A program made the translations under genes and the position numbers. Shown one piece after another: positions 27,935 to 32,892 of a stretch of 32,892 nt of DNA (position 1 is its first letter; each line of letters opens with the position of its first letter). The DNA is from Flavobacterium erciyesense (GTDB lineage: Bacteria > Bacteroidota > Bacteroidia > Flavobacteriales > Flavobacteriaceae). The notes beneath the pieces were generated by a model. That model was not told where the DNA came from and searched no databases. It was given only the letters and a program-made list of their open reading frames with translations. The DNA is taken from contig NZ_JAGPXB010000020.1 of NCBI RefSeq assembly GCF_018069925.1, forward strand, positions 1 to 32,892. The letters are read 5' to 3'.

Positions 27935-29155
27935 ATGCAATCAAAAGACTTAGTACAATTAGCAGAACAATTTGGTAGTCCATTATACGTATATGATGCC
28001 GAAAAAATACAATCTCAATACAACAGATTATCCAAAGCTTTTTCAAAGGTAAAACAGTTGCGCATCAATTATGCAATGAAAGCCTTATCAAACGTTGCGA
28101 TACTACAATTGTTACGAGAAATGGGTTCAGGTTTAGATACTGTTTCTATTCAAGAAGTACAATTAGGCTTGCACGCGGGCTACGAACCTGAAAAAATATT
28201 TTATACTCCAAACGGTGTTTCACTTGAAGAGATAGAAGAGGTTGCCGCTATGGGAGTTCAAGTAAACATTGATAATTTATCAATTTTGGAACAATTTGGA
28301 ACAAAATATCCAAATGTACCAGTTTGCATCCGAATCAATCCTCACGTGATGGCAGGTGGAAATGCCAATATATCTGTAGGTCATATTGATAGTAAATTTG
28401 GAATTTCAGTTCACCAATTACCACATTTGGTTCGAATTGTCGAAAATACAAAAATGAACATTGTGGGGATCCACATGCACACAGGTTCCGATATTTTAGA
28501 TATTGAAGTGTTTTTGTATGCAGCTGAAATATTATTTGATGCAGCTAGAAATTTCAAAAACTTAGAATTCTTAGATTTTGGAAGCGGATTTAAAGTGCCT
28601 TACAAAAAAGACGACATCGAAACAGATATTGAAGAATTAGGTAAAAAATTATCAAAAAGATTCAATGCCTTCTGCGATGAGTACGGCAAAGAATTAACAT
28701 TAATTTTCGAACCAGGAAAATTCCTTGTAAGTGAAGCTGGATATTTCTTAGCAAAAGTTAATGTCGTTAAACAAACAACATCCACTGTTTTTGCAGGTAT
28801 CGATAGTGGTTTCAATCATTTGATTCGTCCAATGTTTTACGGCTCACAACACCACATAGAAAACATCTCAAATCCAAAAGGGAAAGAGCGTTTTTACTCT
28901 GTAGTAGGATATATTTGTGAAACAGATACATTTGCAAACAACAGAAGAATTGCCGAAATCAAAGAAGGTGATATACTCTCTTTTAGAAATGCAGGAGCCT
29001 ATTGTTTCTCTATGGCATCAAACTATAACTCTAGATACAAACCAGCTGAAGTACTATGGATGCATGGCGAAGGACATTTAATCAGAGCCCACGAAACGTT
29101 TGAAGATTTACTTAAAAATCAAATTCCGTTACCACAAGCAATAGCAGCGGTTTAA
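27935..29155 (+). CDS. lysA: Diaminopimelate decarboxylase
   Basis: 406-residue PLP enzyme of fold type III that makes L-lysine from meso-diaminopimelate, the last step of lysine synthesis. The PLP lysine is Lys49 in INYAMKALSN. Other motifs: RINPHVMAGGNANISVGHIDSKFG, HMHTGSDI, FLDFGSGFKVPY (phosphate-binding glycines), EPGKFLVSEAGY, VVGYICETDTFA with the active-site cysteine, and FRNAGAYCFSMASNYNSR. Length and motif order are normal. It has its own promoter and terminator, so it is monocistronic. No lysine riboswitch is visible upstream. Confidence 0.96.
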   Translation: MQSKDLVQLAEQFGSPLYVYDAEKIQSQYNRLSKAFSKVKQLRINYAMKALSNVAILQLLREMGSGLDTVSIQEVQLGLHAGYEPEKIFYTPNGVSLEEIEEVAAMGVQVNIDNLSILEQFGTKYPNVPVCIRINPHVMAGGNANISVGHIDSKFGISVHQLPHLVRIVENTKMNIVGIHMHTGSDILDIEVFLYAAEILFDAARNFKNLEFLDFGSGFKVPYKKDDIETDIEELGKKLSKRFNAFCDEYGKELTLIFEPGKFLVSEAGYFLAKVNVVKQTTSTVFAGIDSGFNHLIRPMFYGSQHHIENISNPKGKERFYSVVGYICETDTFANNRRIAEIKEGDILSFRNAGAYCFSMASNYNSRYKPAEVLWMHGEGHLIRAHETFEDLLKNQIPLPQAIAAV

Positions 29156-29160
29156 AATAG

Positions 29161-29194
29161 AAAATCCCATTTACGGTCGTAAATGGGATTTTTT
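29161..29194 (+). terminator. Intrinsic terminator of lysA
   Basis: AAAATCCCATTTAC (29161-29174) pairs perfectly with GTAAATGGGATTTT (29179-29192) around a GGTC loop, followed by T residues. It starts 5 bases after the stop. Confidence 0.92.
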
Positions 29195-29280
29195 ATTTTA
29201 AACCAAAACCAATCTCGTCACAATATCTTTTTATTGCAAAAAATAATGAATCCTTAACACATTCACTAAAAGAGTTTCTT

Positions 29281-29288
29281 TACTTTTG
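29281..29288 (+). promoter_or_regulatory. -7 promoter element of the PhoA-like phosphatase gene
   Basis: TACTTTTG matches TAnnTTTG, 26 bases before the ATG at 29315. Confidence 0.55.
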
Positions 29289-29314
29289 AAATTGTTACAA
29301 AAAAAAACCAACGA

Positions 29315-30730
29315 ATGAACAGAAGGAAATTTTTCAAAAACGGTTCTTTATTTGCTATAGGTGCTTCAATTTTAAATCCTTTTGAAGGTTATACAAACGA
29401 GCTAGATTTCGACACTTTACAAAATAACAAGAAAGCAAAAAATATAATTGTAATCGTTAGTGACGGAATGAGCATTGGCACACTCAACATGGCAGATATC
29501 TATCTAAATAGAAAAACAGGTAAAGGCAGTAATTGGATCCAATTGTATAAAGACAACAAAGTGACACGAGCATTGATGGACATGGCATCAGCATCATCAA
29601 TTGTTACAGATTCCGCTGCAGCAAGTTCTTCTTGGGGAAGTGGATTTCGTGTTAAAAATGGCTCCTTAAATGTCGGTGTAAACGGAGAAGAATACATTCC
29701 AATCTGGCAAAAATTCAAAAAAGCAGGAAAAATGGCAGGATGTGTTACCACTGTTCCTATAACACATGCTACTCCTGCGGGTTTTTGTGTTGCTTCAAAA
29801 AGTAGAAACAGTCAAGAAAGTATTGCTGAAATGTATCTTGACTTAAAGTTTGACATCATGATGGGCGGCGGAAATAACTATTTCTCATCAGATAGCCGAA
29901 AAGACAAACGTGATATGTACAAAGAGTTTTCAAAAAATGGATTTTCTGTTGTAAAAAATAAAAGTGAAATGTTTGCTTGCGATAACAGTAAACCAATACT
30001 TGGGGTTTTTTATAACGACGGCCTACCCTATTCCAAAGACAGAGAAAACAGTAAAGAACTTACTGCAACCATTCCAACTCTAGCGGAAATGACAGAACGT
30101 GCCATTGCTAAAATGAAAGATCATTCTAACGGTTTTGTACTGCAAGTTGAAGCAGGAAAAGTAGACTGGGCAGCACATGGAAATGATATTACTGGATTAC
30201 TTTATGATCAAATAGCTCATGATGAAGCCTTAAAAGTTGCTATTGATTTTGCTGAAAAAGACAAAAACACATTAGTAATTATCACTACAGATCATGGGAA
30301 TGCAAATCCCGGAATAATCTATGGAAAGGATGCAAATGAAAATTTTGATTCAATCCAAAATTACAAACAAACTAACGATTGGATTTTAAATGGAATTGGC
30401 CAAGAAACATCCGTATCACAAGTAATTGAAAGAATTGAATACGCCAATAAAACTATTTTAAAAGAAGACGAGGCAAAGGAAATTTTGAATTATTATTCTA
30501 ATTTAAAACTAGAGGATGGACTCTATAATCCAAAACATTTACCTTTCAAGACACTATCTGATATTCAAAAAAAACACAATTCGGTAGGTTGGATAAGTAT
30601 GGATCATTCTGCAGATTATAGTGAGCTAGCCATGTACGGACCCGGAAGTGATTTACTAAAACCTTTTATAAAAAACACCGACTTGCATTATTTAATGCTA
30701 GAGGCTGCTGAAGTAGAAAACAAATTTTAA
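29315..30730 (+). CDS. PhoA-family alkaline phosphatase, probable Tat substrate
   Basis: 471-residue periplasmic phosphomonoesterase. The N-terminus MNRRKFFKNGSLFAIGAS has a twin-arginine-like motif followed by a modest hydrophobic stretch, suggesting export in folded form. Classical catalytic residues: Asp50 (VIVSDGM), nucleophile Ser100 (VTDSAAASS), HATPAGFCVASKSR with Thr153 and Arg164 (E. coli Arg166 equivalent), Glu279, Asp284 and His288 (VEAGKVDWAAHGND), Asp326/His327 (TTDHGN) and His431 (MDHSADY). Relative to E. coli PhoA, the Asp153 position is His151 and the Lys328 position is Trp285. This His/Trp pair is found in many marine and cold-adapted enzymes. It is convergent with pafA. Confidence 0.92.
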   Translation: MNRRKFFKNGSLFAIGASILNPFEGYTNELDFDTLQNNKKAKNIIVIVSDGMSIGTLNMADIYLNRKTGKGSNWIQLYKDNKVTRALMDMASASSIVTDSAAASSSWGSGFRVKNGSLNVGVNGEEYIPIWQKFKKAGKMAGCVTTVPITHATPAGFCVASKSRNSQESIAEMYLDLKFDIMMGGGNNYFSSDSRKDKRDMYKEFSKNGFSVVKNKSEMFACDNSKPILGVFYNDGLPYSKDRENSKELTATIPTLAEMTERAIAKMKDHSNGFVLQVEAGKVDWAAHGNDITGLLYDQIAHDEALKVAIDFAEKDKNTLVIITTDHGNANPGIIYGKDANENFDSIQNYKQTNDWILNGIGQETSVSQVIERIEYANKTILKEDEAKEILNYYSNLKLEDGLYNPKHLPFKTLSDIQKKHNSVGWISMDHSADYSELAMYGPGSDLLKPFIKNTDLHYLMLEAAEVENKF

Positions 30731-30750
30731 AAACAACCATAAAATTAAAA

Positions 30751-30784
30751 AACTTCTCTCTTATTAAAAAGAGAGAAGTTTTTT
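30751..30784. terminator. Bidirectional terminator between the two phosphatase genes
   Basis: AACTTCTCTCTT (30751-30762) pairs perfectly with AAGAGAGAAGTT (30769-30780). T residues follow on the plus strand (to 30784). An A-run precedes it at 30747-30752, giving a T-run on the minus strand, so it can end both convergent transcripts. Confidence 0.88.
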
Positions 30785-30809
30785 AGCTTTGAAAAAGGTT
30801 TTAAATGCT

Positions 30810-32426
30810 TTATTTTTTCCCTAAAAGTGTTTCCAAAACTTCAGATTCAGTTCCATTAGGAAATGGAATTTTCAACATTTGAGAAAGCGTCGGTGCTATT
30901 TGAGTGATATATTTTTTAGTGTGTAATTCTCCTTTAGGTACATGCCATCCATAAAAAAGAAGCGGCACATGAGTATCATAACTATTTGGAGATCCATGTG
31001 TTGTACCTGTTGCCTGGTATTCCATATAGCCAGTCTTATCTAAAATCACTAACTCACCATTCTGTTTGGGGTCATAACCTTTAGCTATAAAACTTAAAAA
31101 ATAATCATCACCTGATGAAGCTAAGATTTCTTCCTCAGTATAAACCCTTTTGATATGCTCTTGTGTCATCAAAAAGCTTTTAAAGCTCTCTTTTACTTTT
31201 GTTAATTCTAAACCTTTTTGTTTTACCAAATCCATATTAAAAAACACATTAAAATTAGAATAGTCCAAGATAAGGTCTACACCAAAAGTTTCATTTGAAA
31301 ATTTCTTTAAGGACTCCACAAAACCTTTAGTAGGTATGTTTTTTACATTGTATTTATTATCCTTCAAATAATTTGGATTTTCTGCCCCAGCATGATCAGC
31401 AGTTAAAAAAACTAAATAATTATCTTTTCCAACTGTCTTGTCTAAGTAATTTAAAAACTGTTCTAAATTTTGATCAAGACGTAAATAAGTATCTTGAAGC
31501 TCTATAGAACGAGGTCCAAAAGTGTGACCAACATAATCTGTTGAAGAAAAACTAACCGTTAAAAAATCAGTTATATCATCTTTTCCTAACTCTTCTTTTT
31601 CAATAGCCTTCATAGCTAATTCTGCCAAAATATCATTCCCAAAAGGGGTAGTACGTAAAACATCCGCACCTTTTTCTTTATAGATCTTAGCTAAATCATA
31701 AGGAAAAACAGGACCATTTGCTTTATCTAATTTCCCCTCATAGGGGTTATCATCAGCTAAACTTTCATTGTAGCTAGCTAGCGGCTTCAATAAATTCCAA
31801 CCTTTATTGATATAGTTCATATACCTTTTTTCTTGATTGAATTCAGTAACCCAACTTGGCAAATTTCCACCATAAAAAGTACTTGAAATAAAAGAACCTG
31901 TTGAACTATACCAAAATGCCCAATTTGCAAAGTGCCCTGCTGGTAAAATAGCACCACGATCTTTAATACTCAATCCGATTACCTTACCTTTAAAATTAGT
32001 TGCCATACGCAATTCATCAGTAATAGTCGTACTTAAAAGATTTTTTGGTGACATTGCACCCTCTTTATCTGTACCATCACCTACCGTTTGAACAGATGCA
32101 TCATCTGTACAATACATATCTTTCCCCGTCGCTTTATTAAACCAATCATTTCCAACAATACCATGCGTTGATGGAGTGGCACCGGTATAGATACTGGCGT
32201 GACCTGGAGCAGTATAAGTTGGCACATAATTATAATGCATATTATGAAAAGTATATCCATTATTCATTAATCTTTTAAATCCATTAGGAGAAAAATCATC
32301 TGAAAAACGATATAAGTACTCCATTTTCATTTGATCTACTACTATTCCCACTACCAATTTTGGGCGTTGCTGAGCTTGTGAGTTTAAAGACATAATAATT
32401 GTCAAAAACAAAATAATTCTCTTCAT
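30810..32426 (-). CDS. pafA: PafA-type phosphate-insensitive alkaline phosphatase
   Basis: 538 residues. A signal peptide (MKRIILFLTIIMSLNSQAQ) precedes a type I phosphodiesterase/phosphatase fold. The residues that define PafA are present: nucleophile Thr72 (YTAPGHAS), Asn93 (VGNDWF), and Lys155/Arg157 (LSIKDRG). These correspond to Thr79, Asn100, Lys162 and Arg164 of Elizabethkingia PafA with a constant offset of 7. Metal ligands are visible at Asp31 (VVDQM), Asp297/His301 (STDYVGH), Asp344/His345 (TADHAG) and a histidine in the YDTHVP segment. PafA hydrolyses phosphomonoesters and is little inhibited by phosphate. It is expected in the periplasm or outer membrane. It has its own promoter and converges on the PhoA-like gene. 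Confidence 0.92.
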   Translation of the reverse strand: MKRIILFLTIIMSLNSQAQQRPKLVVGIVVDQMKMEYLYRFSDDFSPNGFKRLMNNGYTFHNMHYNYVPTYTAPGHASIYTGATPSTHGIVGNDWFNKATGKDMYCTDDASVQTVGDGTDKEGAMSPKNLLSTTITDELRMATNFKGKVIGLSIKDRGAILPAGHFANWAFWYSSTGSFISSTFYGGNLPSWVTEFNQEKRYMNYINKGWNLLKPLASYNESLADDNPYEGKLDKANGPVFPYDLAKIYKEKGADVLRTTPFGNDILAELAMKAIEKEELGKDDITDFLTVSFSSTDYVGHTFGPRSIELQDTYLRLDQNLEQFLNYLDKTVGKDNYLVFLTADHAGAENPNYLKDNKYNVKNIPTKGFVESLKKFSNETFGVDLILDYSNFNVFFNMDLVKQKGLELTKVKESFKSFLMTQEHIKRVYTEEEILASSGDDYFLSFIAKGYDPKQNGELVILDKTGYMEYQATGTTHGSPNSYDTHVPLLFYGWHVPKGELHTKKYITQIAPTLSQMLKIPFPNGTESEVLETLLGKK

Positions 32427-32447
32427 ATTCTATATTTATATTTTAAA

Positions 32448-32475
32448 CAAAAATACAATATAAAGTTTAAACCAA
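32448..32475 (-). promoter_or_regulatory. Promoter of pafA
   Basis: On the minus strand TTG at 32475-32473, 17 bases, then TATTTTTG at 32455-32448. This is a full Bacteroidota-type promoter 21 bases before the pafA ATG. No phosphate-regulator box could be recognised. Confidence 0.6.
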
Positions 32476-32660
32476 CTCTTTACAACTACCTAATGATACT
32501 AATTTAATAAATTATTAATCCGATAATAAATTATAAGATAGATTCCATAATAAATAGAACGATACTTTAAAATACAATTCCTCTTGAAAGTGCCTTTAGA
32601 GAGCTTACTAAAATAAATTTTAAGAATATCCAATATTTTTAAAGTTCTCAAAATTTAAAC
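32476..32660. other. AT-rich spacer between pafA and the tRNA genes
   Basis: Contains no convincing open frame or structured element beyond the pafA promoter at its left edge and the tRNA terminator at its right edge. Confidence 0.5.
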
Positions 32661-32695
32661 AAAAAAACCCTAGAACTTTAAAAGTTGCAGGGTTT
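32661..32695 (-). terminator. Intrinsic terminator of the tRNA transcript
   Basis: On the minus strand AAACCCT (32695-32689) pairs with AGGGTTT (32671-32665). An inner AACTTT/AAAGTT pairing extends the stem, and seven T residues follow. It lies 8 bases beyond tRNA-Leu. Confidence 0.85.
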
Positions 32696-32702
32696 ATTAA
32701 AG

Positions 32703-32788
32703 TACTCAGAGCGGGACTTGAACCCGCACGAACATTGCTGTTCACTGGATTTTAAGTCCAGCGTGTCTACCAATTTCACCATCCGAGC
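32703..32788 (-). tRNA. tRNA-Leu (anticodon UAA)
   Basis: 86 bases. The acceptor GCTCGGA pairs with TCTGAGT, the D arm is GTG/CAC with GGTAGA in the loop, and the anticodon stem CTGGA/TCCAG surrounds CTTAAAA (anticodon TAA). A long variable arm (GAACAGCAATGTTC) typical of class II tRNAs follows, then the T arm GCGGG-TTCAAGT-CCCGC. The discriminator is A. CCA is not encoded. It is transcribed after tRNA-Phe with 11 bases between. Confidence 0.96.
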
Positions 32789-32799
32789 GATGTTTGTTG

Positions 32800-32872
32800 T
32801 GGTACCTCCAGGGATCGAACCAGGGACACATGGATTTTCAGTCCATTGCTCTACCATCTGAGCTAAGGTACC
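32800..32872 (-). tRNA. tRNA-Phe (anticodon GAA)
   Basis: 73 bases. The acceptor GGTACCT pairs with AGGTACC, the D arm contains AGCTCAGATGGTAGAGC, the anticodon stem ATGGA/TCCAT surrounds CTGAAAA (anticodon GAA), and the T arm is CCTGG-TTCGATC-CCTGG (pairing CCAGG-type ends). The discriminator is A, and CCA is not encoded. Just upstream on its strand, 32873-32888 can fold as TTACTT-AATG-AAGTAA, possibly a leader or processing stem. It is co-transcribed with tRNA-Leu. Confidence 0.96.
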
Positions 32873-32892
32873 TTACTTAATGAAGTAAATGC

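Overview
The window looks like a chromosomal segment of a Flavobacterium-type member of the Bacteroidota (Flavobacteriaceae). The DNA is AT-rich and starts are not preceded by clear Shine-Dalgarno sequences. Many genes have the Bacteroidota -7 promoter element TAnnTTTG just upstream. The gene content also fits: a TonB-dependent receptor paired with a DUF4249 lipoprotein, a PafA-type alkaline phosphatase, a monomeric isocitrate dehydrogenase and a porin of the OprP/OprO family. Assignments come from motifs and remembered family knowledge; no database search was possible.

Layout. Positions 1-1123 hold the start of a leftward phosphate-selective-porin-like gene. Rightward follow trmD, rplS (behind a structured leader), icd (monomeric NADP type) and a two-gene outer-membrane uptake unit (TonB receptor plus DUF4249 lipoprotein). 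A long inverted repeat lies before a thiamine pyrophosphokinase gene. Two small, unusually AT-rich genes (a membrane-anchored protein and a four-CxxC zinc-ribbon protein) follow, and they look accessory. Next come a leftward alpha/beta hydrolase, rlmF, uvrB, a TerB-like gene overlapping the end of uvrB tail to tail, a secreted esterase, a dipeptide epimerase, a DUF1456 protein with a Rossmann-fold partner, a secreted unknown, and leftward selO and sucC. Glutamate synthase gltBD is divergent from sucC. A GC-rich repeat separates gltBD from lysA. The right end has two convergent, unrelated alkaline phosphatases (a Tat-type PhoA homologue and PafA) sharing a bidirectional terminator, then a leftward tRNA-Phe/tRNA-Leu pair.

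How the genes relate. Most are housekeeping genes in short transcription units separated by good intrinsic terminators. They cover translation and RNA modification (trmD, rplS, rlmF, tRNAs), central carbon and nitrogen metabolism (icd, sucC, gltBD, lysA), repair (uvrB) and cofactors (thiN). Nutrient acquisition at the cell surface is represented by the porin, the TonB receptor/lipoprotein pair, the esterase and the two phosphatases.

I found no phage, CRISPR array, complete insertion sequence or obvious defence system. The parts most worth a second look are non-coding or accessory: the rplS leader, the 24-pair hairpin before thiN, the GC-rich repeat after gltBD, the small zinc-ribbon gene pair, the TerB-like duplicate-domain protein and the two-phosphatase locus.
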